Assembly: GCA_963576565.1 (NCBI GenBank) | Contig: CAUYVT010000041.1 | Location: forward strand, 191,501 to 255,500 | Direction of reading: 5' to 3' | Length of the DNA: 64,000 nucleotides | Source of the DNA: Aspidapion aeneum | Taxonomy: Eukaryota; Arthropoda; Insecta; Coleoptera; Brentidae | Part shown: positions 46,387 to 56,989 of the stretch, one piece after another | Numbering within the stretch: the first letter of the stretch is position 1 | How the letters are laid out: the number at the start of each line of letters is the position of its first letter | Notes under the pieces: model-generated | Told to the model about the DNA's origin: nothing | The model's database searches: none | Seen by the model: only the letters and a program-made list of their open reading frames with translations | Position numbers and translations under genes: made by a program

Positions 46387-47520
46387 TAATACAAAAAACA
46401 AGGGATTTTAGTCTTAGTAACCAGCTCAGGAAAGGAAAGACCTCGAGCAAGACTGTATTCCCGGCCGTTTTAACAAACAGTAAAAATAAAGAGCCCTCAA
46501 AAAGTTGGCGGCAAATTCAGTTGAAAAGGGTACACGAGAAGATTGGATTTTTAATAAACCAAAACATATTAACAAGACTTATTTTATAATAATTTTTAAT
46601 GGGTTCAAAAAAACGTCATATAGAAATAGCGGTATATGATACCGGTAACAGCGTTAGTATAAGTTTTTGTGTTTGCCTCTCTGAGTGGGTACATGAAAAA
46701 AAACCTTTTAAACTGATGTAACTCGTAAACGAAATGATCGATGGCTGTTTCGTTTTATCCATTTATCAGGGAAAATACTACGAATTTACTTTTTTAGGTG
46801 AAATAAAGCAAATATTTACCTGTAGATAATCAGGTATTAAAACTAAAAGAAAAGTTTAGGCCTATTAAATATAGTATGTATTCCAGATACATTTACCTAC
46901 TTATTTTATGGAGATTTATGTAAGAAATACAACTTTGGATAAATGTAAAAAAAGCAAAAACTAAAAATTGTCTTTATTATTATATATTTATTTATTGCTC
47001 GACATTACAAAAACCCCTGTAAATATTCTGAACTCCTATAGAGCATCTGTAGCATTTTAACCAAAATTGTATTTCTTACATAGTTTTCGAAATCGAACTT
47101 TATCTGGGACACTCTGTATATTATCTCAGTGTTAAAAATTCATGGATAACGAAATTAGGAATAGTGCCAATTGAAATGGAGATGAAAAGTGACAATCAGG
47201 GATAAATAGTGGCAGATCCGGCCTAAAAAGAAGTACAAAAAGTAGCATATAAAGCATATTTTTTCTTGGCGAATTGTAGAGGGTGACACCAGTTTTAAAT
47301 AAAAGTTTCACTTTAGAAATACTATCGCAAGAACAAAGGGAACTATACCAATATCAACATTTTTATCAGAAAATTTCAAAAAATTAATTTGGAAAAGTAT
47401 AAAATTGTAATTATGCAACAGTTAAAATATCGAAATGCGGATTCGACTAGTTATAAAATTTTGGGCGCCAGGCGGCACCGTATTCAAAATTTTTAAAAAT
47501 ATGTTTTGTCGTCAAAATTG
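46387..47520. other. Rest of the spacer, no gene; small mariner-like end
   Basis: GTAAGAAATACAACTTTGG (46919) and CCAAAATTGTATTTCTTAC (47067) are inverted. GGGACACTCTGTATA (47105) resembles a MITE end. The 81-codon frame at 46344-46589 begins inside the MITE and is not supported. Confidence 0.45.
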
Positions 47521-48770
47521 GATAATTTTGTCTACAAATCAAAAAAAGAACTAAGTCTCCAGCTCAAACCATTAAGAAGTTGTCAAAATCACGTGACCAC
47601 CTGTCAATTTCACAGAAAAGTATCAAATATGTTTTTTGTAAGATTTTTGACGCTAAGTTTAAATATGTAACTGCGGGTTCGCTTATCTGTGCATAAATTA
47701 TTTTTTCCCTTAATGGACCCATGCCATTGTCGTATTCCTATGGAACGAAAACATCAAATTATGTATGCCGCATATTTTTTGTTTTTTTCAGGAAATCTAT
47801 TAACTTTACGACAAAAAGTATACTATACTTTTTTAAAGATAATTAAATTGTCTTTTAGCTGAGGTACATTTTAACCCCGTGGGGGTTCGTTTTACATAAA
47901 AAAATTACCCTCAAAAATAAAATTGTAAATTACGCTTCGGCCATGTTTAAGCCGCCATATCTACCTCAGTATCAGTTTCTGTTTGAAACTAATAGCTGTT
48001 TCTTATTTAGCTTGACACTCTTTTTCGTTCTGTATAGTTTTTTTAGTAACTTTCATGGCTTTGGTGAAAATATTAAAATTTTGTACCTGGGCGTAGGTAT
48101 AGGCCAATTTAGTGGTTTTTTGAGTGTCACTCGAGAACCGCTTAATCTACAGCAAATATTAGACCCACCATGAATACATCTTAACAATCTGCATATTTTT
48201 TATATTTTATATTTTTTTTGTAAAACCAGTAGTTTTCTCGAAAAAATCAAAAAACCTAAAAAAAAATAGCGTATTTGAGGAACTTACAGAATTTATAGTA
48301 TAGAGACAAATAAAAAACAAAGTATTGATAGTGATTTTGCGAGGCCATTATAGTAGAAGCTAATCACAATTTGTTTGGGTAAAATCGATGTAATAATAAA
48401 AAAGTTACGTACATTTGATTCAAACTCCTTTTCGCCATCTTTAAACAAAGATGGCGGGTTGTTTATGCAGGATTTTCGCAGGTTTCTCCATTTTTTTTGG
48501 GACACGGTCTTATGACGAATCGATTAAAATATATGAGTATCGGTTTTTAATTCAAGCCCAAAATCCTGCTGGGCTCTTAGACTATAAATGAACCGACACA
48601 CTTGTAGCAATTATTTTTATAGGCCCTTTCCCAGTACAAATATATTTAAGACGTACGTGGTGCGAATACTACCTGCGGTCGGTATAGTGGAATTTGAAAG
48701 GGTCTCAATTTTATTTATTTTGAAAATCTGTGATAAGCAAACAAAATAAGTATTTAAAATTTTACTACTT

Positions 48771-49318
48771 TAGTGTGAGCTATGGTTATAAAAAACTTGC
48801 TCCGATTTCAAAATTTTTTATATATCTTTGCGTTTCAGATGAATTTTAAACTTTTTTGTTGCGTCGTCTGTCTGTCTGTCTGTCTGTAACGACCAACGCG
48901 CATAACTCAAAAACCGCTTGCCCGATTTTAATTAGATTTGGTACCTAGGCTGTGTCTCGGGTCGGGATGATCGAAATGAACGAAATCCATCAATCACAAG
49001 CCAAATAAAAGGGTGGGGGTAGGTTTCAAAAATTAGAGTTTATGTGAAAATATGGCGTGTGTGATATCAAATGAAAGGTAATTGAGTCTGGAGTTAGACA
49101 AAATAATTTTGAGTTAAAAAAAGGGTGGGGATGGATTTCAAAAAATAGAGTCTAAGTGGAAATATGTCGTGTGTGATATCAAACGAAAGGTAATTGAGTC
49201 TGGAATTAAACAAAATACATTTTAGTTTAAAAAAAGGGGGGGGTAGATTTCATGTTAAAACATGACTTGTGTGGTATCAAACGAAAGGTAATTTATTCTG
49301 GAGTTGAATAAAATATCA
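48771..49318 (+). mobile_element. Repeat family with palindromic ends, copy 2, truncated
   Basis: It begins at AGTGTGAGCTATGG, within the left hairpin, and carries the GTCTGTCTGT run (48868-48888), CGACCAACGCGCATAACTC and three AAGGGTGGGG units. It breaks off after GGAGTTGAATAAAATAT. The 3' hairpin is missing. Confidence 0.75.
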
Positions 49319-49399
49319 TAACAAAACATATCTTTTAAAAAAAAGCCAAGTACGCGAAAATGGCATTCCGTAAAAAGAATTGAGATAAAAGTAAAGCCA

Positions 49400-51605
49400 A
49401 GTTATCCAATACAAATTTCAAAATGAAAGGTTCTTACTAGTTTGGAAATATTTTTTTAAACTTTGCTATAAATTTCCTTTTAAACGGTGTGTAAAAAAGT
49501 AGGATTATTTTTATCTATAACAATTTAGGGGCCTCCGTAAATTACATCAATTTTAAAAAATCACTAAACTTACCAAGTTTTATAAAATTTTCTCAAAAAC
49601 TAATCTTTTTAGGAAAAAAATTATTCCACACTTTATTGTAGAAAATAAAATTCCCTTTTTAACAGTGTATAAGTTAGTCCAATCAGACTAACAGCAAACC
49701 CTCCAGCGGCGTCCGTTTTTTGAGAAAATGTAAGAAAATTAGAAAAAATACATGTTTGTCACATGTTCTGCCCGATTATCTTAAAAAACCAAGCCCTCTA
49801 TCAAAAATTGTGTCCTTCAGTCGATTATAGACAATAAAAATTCCTTTTAAACGCTGTACCACAAGGTATTATTTATCTTCAGAATAAAACGTCACAGGCG
49901 TCCGTAAATAAAATCAGTTTTTACAAATCACCAAACAAATTAATTTTGTTACAGGTTTTATCCAATTTTCTTAGAAAATAAACTTAATAAAAAAAAAGTG
50001 TTCTTAACTTTATTGTAGAAGATAAAATTGCCTTTCTAACTGTATAAGTTAGTAGGGTTTGATTGATGACAAACTCTCCAGCGACGTAAATAAAAACATT
50101 TTTGTCACATATTTCACCCGATTTTCCAAAAAACCAAGCTTTTTATCAAAAAATTTCTCTTATACTTGATTGTATTGTTATTTTCTTTTAAACGATGTAT
50201 AATAAGGTATAAAAAGTTTAATTTTTAAAACTTTGGAGACGTCCGTAAATTAAATCAATGTTTAAAAATCACCAAATAAATTAATTTTTGTTCGATTTTT
50301 TTAAGATCCTTAAAATTCGAATCAGTGGCGATAGTAGGCCATCCCCCCCTCATCCATCCAACCGTACCTACAAAATTATGGCGCAGGATATGGAGAAAAG
50401 GTGAGTAGGAGGGATCACCTTTGCTACTAGAGCATATTTTTTCGGGGCGAGTTTCATTTTTTTTATGGAGGGGGGATGGGAGGGAAGGTTGGGAGGTACG
50501 AGGGGTGCAAAGACTATCAATGCAGATGGCGGCTATAGTAGTGTTACATTTGGTAATTTTTAAAATCTTATTTTATATACGGATGCCCGGACGCCCCTGA
50601 AGTTTTAAAAATGAAATTAATTTTTCACCAAATTATACATCATTGAAAAGGAAATTTTACTTTCTACAAATCAGCTATGAGGCATATTTCTCATAAAAAG
50701 GTTAGTTTTTTTTGGAAAATCGGGTGAAACATGTGACAAAAATGTTTTTTTTTATATGACCTGTATATACGAAAGCGGCTGGAGAGTTTGTCATTAACCA
50801 AACGTCAAACATATTTATCCAGTTGGGCTTAGTTTCTGAGGAAATTGGAAAAAACCTGTACAAAAATTAATTTGTTTGGTGATATGTAAAAATTGATTTT
50901 ATTTACGGACGCCTGTGAAGTTTTAATTTAAAGCTAAATCTTAATTTGTGATAAAGCATTTAAAAGAAAATTTCATTGCCTACAATCGACTACGGAACAT
51001 GATTTTGGTTAGAAGGCATGATTTTTAAGATAATCGGGTAAAACGTGTAACAAACATGTAGGTTTTAATTTTTTTTTACATTTTCTTGTAGTTTGATATT
51101 AGTCTGACCGCACCGCAATTTGGTATAAGCATACCAATGAATACACAACTCTTGTGTATTCATTGCTTATACACTATTAAAAAGATAATTTAATTTTCTA
51201 CAATAAAGTGTAAAATATTTTTTTCCCAAAAAGCTTAGTTTTTGAGAAAATTGAACAAAACTTGTAAAGAAGTTTAGTAATTTTTCAAAATTCATGTAAT
51301 TTACGGACGACCCTAAATTGTTATAAATAAAAATAATCTTACCTTTCTATACATCATTTTAAAGGAAATTTCATTGTCTACAATTGCCTATAGGACACAA
51401 TTTTTGATAAAGAGCGTAGTTTTCAAGAAAAATGGGTAAATCTTGTAATAAACATGTTTCTTTTTTGAATTTTTTACATCACCTCAATAAACGGACGCCG
51501 CTGAAGAGTTTATCATTGGTCGTACCCCACTGACTAATACATCGTTGAAAAGCAAATTTTATTGTTTATAATTAAGGTAATTGCATATTTTTCCCTAAGA
51601 AGCTT
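49400..51605. mobile_element. Large foldback-like repeat, about 0.9-1-kb arms of tandem units
   Basis: The left arm (about 49400-50330) repeats blocks such as GGCGTCCGTAAATAAAATCA, ACCAAACAAATTAATTTTG and TTTTCCAAAAAACCAAGC at about 170-200-bp intervals, in two alternating unit types. The right arm (about 50570-51605) carries the same blocks reversed (TGATTTTATTTACGGACGCC, AATTAATTTGTTTGGTGAT). The 240-bp centre is G-run rich. The outer ends and target duplication could not be fixed. Confidence 0.65.
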
Positions 51606-51849
51606 AGTTTTTGACACAATTTGAAGAAAACCTCAAAATCTCAGGTTTTGGGAGGTCTGGGGGTTTTTGCAGCCAACATTTAACAAACTAATAAAATTTT
51701 AGATTTAGGTTAGATTTTACACATTTTTGATTAATTTCTCTGTCATTGTGGCACTAAGGCGTAAACTTTTTCAGAAATTCAAACACGACTATAAGAGAAG
51801 GGGGGAAAAAATTGGACCAAAACCTGGCTTGGCAACATCCAGATCGTTA

Positions 51850-52075
51850 ATCTGTGACCTTTGTCAGCTAGAATACAGAAGAGTCTGAGGCTAGAATCCA
51901 TTGTCAAACTGCGGTCCTCATATTTTGCATACTCAACTACCTACAGCGTCTGCACTAAATTGCCAGCATTCACATTGTTTAAGGCAGGTTGTAGTATAGT
52001 AGAGGATACTTTCATAGATTTTAAATTTCTGAGCATACCTTCAACTGCGTTTGAAGTAGCCCATTGAAATGATGT
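51850..52075 (-). other. Unrecognised coding-like minus-strand stretch
   Basis: On the minus strand one frame stays open for about 35 codons, meets a TAG, then stays open for about 45 more. It includes VVEYAKYEDRSLTMDSSLRL. Composition is protein-like and unlike the surrounding AT-rich DNA. Likely a relic exon; family unknown. Confidence 0.25.
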
Positions 52076-52136
52076 GTAGATGCCACCACAGTAAACAGAC
52101 CGTAGATCGGTAGTACGGAAACTGCCTTGTAATTTT

Positions 52137-52274
52137 AGCTCACACTACTACTATACTATAGTAGTGTGAGCTATAGTGATCCTAATTTTTTCGAGAAAAA
52201 AAAAGTTGCTCCGATTTCAAAATTTTTTATATATCTTTGCGTTTCAGATGATTTTGAAACTTTTTTGTTTCGCC

Positions 52275-52308
<34 letters not shown>

Positions 52309-52852
52309 AACGACCAACGCGCATAACTCAAAAACCGCTTGCCCGATTTTAATGAAATTTGGTACCTACGCTGGGTTTTGGGTCGAGATGGTCCCATTTA
52401 AAAATCAACAAAATCCACCAAACACAAGCCAAATAAAAGGGTGGGGGTATATTTCAAAAATTAGAGTTTATGTAAAAATATGGCATGTGTGATATCAAAC
52501 GAAAGGTAATTGCGTCTGGAGTTAAATAAAATACATTTTACTTTTAAAAAAAGGGTGGGGGTAAATTAAAAAATTAGTGTTTATGTGGAAATATGGCATG
52601 TATTATATCAAACGAAAGGTAATTGAGTCTGGAGTTAAACAAAATACATTTTAGTTTTAAAAAAAAGGTGGGGGTAGATTTGAAAAATTAAAGTTTAAGT
52701 CAAAACATGGCTTGTGTGGTATCAAACGAACGGTAATTGAGTCTGGAGTTCAATAAAATATATTTCAGTTTTTAGTTATATAAGCTCACACGTACACTAT
52801 AACTATAGTACCTAGTGTGAGCTTAGGTGCCCATAGATTGGCAGAGTATTTT
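52137..52852 (+). mobile_element. Repeat family with palindromic ends, copy 3, complete
   Basis: It has the same layout as the copy at 15557: hairpin AGCTCACAC..GTGTGAGCT at both ends, a GTCTGTCTGT run (52277-52308), and three GGTGGGGGTA units with TATCAAACGAAAGGTAA. The sequence past the right hairpin (GCCCATAGATTGGCAGAGTA) also matches copy 1, so the true element boundary lies beyond the hairpin. Confidence 0.8.
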
Positions 52853-52996
52853 ATAACTGTTTTTAGTTTTGGTCAGCGCCCTCTAAGAGCTGGCCGGTCG
52901 AACTACACTTAGTGCGGTTGAGCGTAATTTTTTGGAGCACTTTTAGTGCAGGGGATGAGCGTTATTTCTATGAGTCTTTTAAACCGACTGTCCCGA

Positions 52997-53104
52997 GAGC
53001 ATATTATCCGCGCGGATTTTTTTTCTCGGGCTTTGATTGGTTGAAATTTTTAAATCAACCAACCAGAGCCTGGGAAAGGATAAATCCGCGCCGCTTATAT
53101 GCTC
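52997..53104. mobile_element. 108-bp palindromic MITE
   Basis: The two halves pair along the whole length at about 80%. The left GAGCATAT..CCGCGCGGATTT and GATTGGTTGA are mirrored by TCAACCAACCAGAGCC, AAATCCGCGCCGC and ATATGCTC. Confidence 0.7.
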
Positions 53105-53519
53105 TATGGACAACCAGCATTTATGTGTGAGCTAATGCGGACGAACTCAAACCGATCAACTGCGCATGTGTCACTCGCTTGTTTTGGAAATTCGTTTCTC
53201 TTGAGCCGAAAGGAACAATAAAGAGAATAAAGTAAAAAAGAGAGTAGCACATGCGTAGTTGAAAAAAACCGGTTTCAGTTCCGAAATTTTTCCACCAGTA
53301 AGCTGATTGTCATTAAAAATAGGATTGAATAAAAAGTATTTTTTCTTAGCATAGTAAGTATATTATAAAAAGATATATATGAAACACATTAATGATTACT
53401 AACAAAAATATAAAGGGTGCAAGCCTAGTTATTCTGTGATTAAACTTACTAACTTAAAAGAGTCATTAAATAATATTAAAACATTAATATAATCTTGATA
53501 TTTAAAATACCCTAGAAAG
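53105..53519. other. No feature seen
   Basis: AT-rich spacer between two MITEs. Confidence 0.4.
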
Positions 53520-54239
53520 CCGTGGCGTAGCCAGGGGGGGGGGTTTGGGGGTCAAAACTCCCCCCGTTGGCCAATGAGAGTACTAATAGCAATAGAAAAA
53601 TATAACTTTTCAATTGTAGAAAATAATATAAGTACTTATAGATATAGATACAATACAATACAATTTATGAAAAAAAACTTGGGTTGAAGACAATTTGAAT
53701 TACCAAGTTTTACTCTATTATACCTATTGGTGAAGGCGCAAGAAAGCTATAAGGAAAAGCTTTTCACAGAGAGGCCAATTTAACTATTTTTAATTTTTTT
53801 CCAAAATATTAGTTTAATAATACATAAAATCTGTCTTTTTGCTTTCATGAAAAGTTATGGAAAACTCGGGAAATTTTCGAAAAATTCGAAAAATAACAAA
53901 ACTCGGAAAATTTTCGGAAAACTCTGAAAATCTTCGGGAAAACTCTGGAAATATTCGGAAAAACCCGTGATAAACCCGGAAAATTTTTAAAAAGCTCAGG
54001 AAATGATCGGGAAAACTTGGAAAACTCTGGAAATATTCAGAAAAAACTCGGGAAATAATCGGAAAAACTAGGAAAAAGTGTTTATCAGAAAATTTTAAAA
54101 AAATTTAGGAAAACTCGGGAGATGTTTGGGAAACCTAGTTAAAAACTGGGAAAAACTAGGAAAATTTTTGGAAAAACTCGGAAAATGGTTGAGGTGGCAT
54201 GGCAAAACCCCCCATTGCCAGTTTCTAGCTACGCCACTG
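53520..54239. mobile_element. hAT-type nonautonomous element, 720 bp
   Basis: The left end is CCGTGGCGTAGCCAG. The right end read inward is CAGTGGCGTAGCTAG. A diverged duplication is possible (TAGAAAGC before, TAAAAAGT after, 6/8). The right half (53850-54190) consists of degenerate about 20-bp units of the form GGAAAACTCGGAAAATTTTC. No coding. Confidence 0.7.
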
Positions 54240-55029
54240 TAAAAAGTAGTGCCCATTTGATCCCAATGCGAAAAAAAAGATAAAATTTGTTAAGGGATTT
54301 AAATCACACTTCTTTTGTAAGTAACAAAGAAATTGTTGACATTACATCATACCTTCTGCTTGAATAAACAGTTATATTTAAACAAAAGAGTCTTATAAAA
54401 CTAAAAAAGTCCAAAAAAAGTCTATAAATTCACTGAAAAAACACAAATTAACAAAAAAAGCTTCGAAGAGAACTTCCACACAAGAACAAAGAGTACGAAA
54501 AATTAAAATGGCGATAGGTCGCTAGGCGGCTGACACCCTGTCAAAAATATCAAAGTACAGAAATCTGTAATTTTGGACGCCCTCTAATAGCTGGCCCATT
54601 TTTCATTAGTTTTTGGCGGGAAAGTCCGAGTGTCTATACTATCGCTTTGCGGTCCGTGTACTGTTGATGCCACCATATGCAGTGGCGACTGCTGGCTGTG
54701 TGTTCAATTGGTCTTATTGAAGTGAAGAATTCATGTTCTTCTAATATATGATGTAACTTTATAATACTTTCCGTGGTTAGTTTGGATAATCGATATTTTT
54801 CGTGTAACGCGATAACCTATCTAAAAAAATCCAATTTGCGCGCATTCCTTCATATTAGCTTTCTTCCGCTTGCATTTTTTCTCAATGCGCCTAATTTAAT
54901 ATATAATTGTTGATTTCGTATTTTGCTTTTTTTTATACCTTTTTGGGATTTTTCTACCCTTTTGTCATAAAAAACTAAAAATTTAGATAAACTCAAGTAT
55001 ATGTCATATTAATCGTAGCCGCAAGCCTG
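54240..55029. other. No gene
   Basis: GCCCTCTAATAGCTGGCC (54570) recurs as GCCCTCTAAGAGCTGGCC at 52878, suggesting another short dispersed repeat. Confidence 0.4.
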
Positions 55030-55390
55030 TAAAGCGTAAGGACACTCATCGTAAAGGCAAGCCTTATAGGAAGCGAAGCCAACGTCAGGCTTTTAATTTT
55101 TGGGTTATTGTTTTTGACATGTTTTCCTCGGTTTTATTTTAAAGATGTTGTTTTACACAGTATGAAGGTTCCTAAACTATATATACTTATATAATTAGAA
55201 TTAAAAAGTTATGCTGCAAACTATCAAAACCTCATTTTTAAAATAAGAACGAGCCGCCAATGCGAATCCGAGGAACATGTCAAAAAATATAACCGAAAAA
55301 AGAAAATCAAAGTCAGGCTTCGCTAGCTGTAAAGCTTGCTTTACGATGAGTGACCTTAGTAAAGCGAGGATACGATTGACAGGCTTTGGC
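55030..55390. mobile_element. Palindromic MITE, about 360 bp
   Basis: The arms about 55030-55135 and 55270-55388 are about 80% reverse complements, sharing ACTCATCGTAAAG, GCGAAGCC and TTTTTGACATGTT..CCTCGG. A 135-bp AT-rich centre separates them. Confidence 0.65.
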
Positions 55391-55974
55391 AGGCCAAATC
55401 AGCGAAAGGCAAACTTTTATTGTTATTTTTGGCATAAAAGCAAATAGGGTTTTGAAGGGTAAGCTTTTTTTTGGTTTCGTTTTCAATACATAAGTACTGT
55501 AATGCCTTACGTATAAAACTATTAACGATTTAAGAATATTTTATAGGCGAACAAAAATGTGGAAAGGATAAAAGGGTTATTTTTTATTTTATTTATTTAT
55601 TTTATAGATGCCAAAAATTTTAACGAGTGTAGCGAGGACTACGATTTATCGAGGGATAAAAAGGCAGCTATTTTTCGCACTTTTGATCTCTTTTTAGAGA
55701 TTTTCTTTTTTGTTCGAGTTTTTAGGTTTTAACTTTATTTTTAGGATGTTGTACTGATCTGTCACTTGCCATCCCTGATTTTTACTTTTTATTCCTATTT
55801 CGTCCCTGATTTGTAACTTCTTATCCCGTGCGAAGTGCGAAAGATATTAAAACTGCTCTATAAGTCAATACAAAAACTTATCATAAACTGATAATTTCTA
55901 AATGATCAAAAGTAATAGATTTATATAAGTTTTATATTTAGAAACAAAGCGTAGTGAAATTTTTTTAAAGAGAA
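55391..55974. other. No feature seen
   Basis: AT-rich spacer. A TTTATTTTATTTATTTATTT run lies near 55585. Confidence 0.4.
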
Positions 55975-56610
55975 AACCAGAATTGGTTTAAATTTTTGAT
56001 ACATATCGGTTCATAAATAAGAAAGTCTGCCATTTTGGATCTGCCATTTTATTTTATTTTTATGTTTGAGGATAAAACTGTATTCAGTGATCTTAAGCAC
56101 TGCAAACTTTCACGTTTGGGACAAATCGATTTCAAAATAAAAAATCTGCCATTTTGGATCCGCCATTTTGAATTTTTTTATGAGTTTGAGTAAAAAATCA
56201 TAATCAGCGACTTGAAGCACGGCCTAGTTCCATATTTGACACATATCGGTTCATAAATAAGAAAGTCCGCCATTTTGGATCCGCCATTTAAATTTTTTTA
56301 TGTTTGGGGATAAAATCCGCCATTCTTCTAATCAACAACAACAACTAAAATGTAAATTGTATTGTTACCAGAACACTGCACCTACCGAATTTTAATACTC
56401 GAAACCAAGTTTAAAGAAAATTTCGTAAAGGATTTTTTAAAGATGTTTTTGTATAAATAATAATATATCTATTTTGTTTTACATCTGCACATTTTATCAA
56501 AAAAAAATAAAAAATTCTGGCGCCGAGTTGGCCCGGCGCCCAGTTGCCGGCGCCGAGTTGGAGGCGTCCAGATGGCGGCACCTGGTTGTCCCATTGCGTA
56601 CCTTGTATGA
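55975..56610 (-). repeat. Minisatellite-headed AAAATGGCGG repeat, copy C, inverted
   Basis: Read on the minus strand it opens with GCGCCGGCAACTGGGCGCC units (56520-56600), then TTTGATAAAATGTGCAGATG (56485-56504). Tandem GGATCCAAAATGGCGGACTT units (to about 55975) follow. It mirrors copy A at 35476-36330 closely. The open frames at 56411-56713 are by-products of the GC-rich head. Confidence 0.75.
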
Positions 56611-56989
56611 CATAAAACAGACATGTTCTGCCGCTGGCGCGGTGAAGGGATTCCAATATACACAAAAGAACAAACGGTATCTTTTAAAACTCGTGGCGTC
56701 CTACAATTCCTAGAGGATAGTACGTCAGCTGTAATGGAAAAACGACATTACAAATTAAACTTGTCTGCCAATAAATATGCTAATTTTCCCTATCAACAAC
56801 ATGGCCCACAATGGTTCGATGTGTGAAAGGAAGTACTTATGTACTTGTACTCCTCCACGGCGCCTACGGTACAAACTATCACATTAAATATTTTCAAGAG
56901 GTTTGCCAGAAAAAATTGGTCCGTATGGCACGTTTATCATAATAATTAACTTGATTTGTTATCGGAAATGAGGTCAACATAAATATTTC

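Larger units (their letters stand above)
43681..48584. mobile_element. 4.9-kb element with about 1-kb terminal inverted repeats (nested insertions inside)
   Basis: The left arm (43681-43700 plus 44032-45060) and right arm (47521-48584) are about 90% reverse complements over about 1.05 kb. They share AGCCCAG.AGGATTTTGGGC, AACAACCCGCCATCTTTG and GACAGGTGGTCACGTGATTT. The outer ends are TAGTATAAGAGCCC and TAGTCTAAGAGCCC. The flanks could be TAA (43678-43680 and 48585-48587), as for PIF/Harbinger, or TA, as for mariner; they are too short to decide. The 2.4-kb spacer has no transposase, only MITEs. Open frames in the arms are not genes. Confidence 0.8.

Noticed and set aside
56411..56713. Open frames around the GC-rich head at 56.5 kb
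   Set aside because: The same head gives frames at 35.5 kb; they follow minisatellite sequence in different frames and are not conserved as protein.
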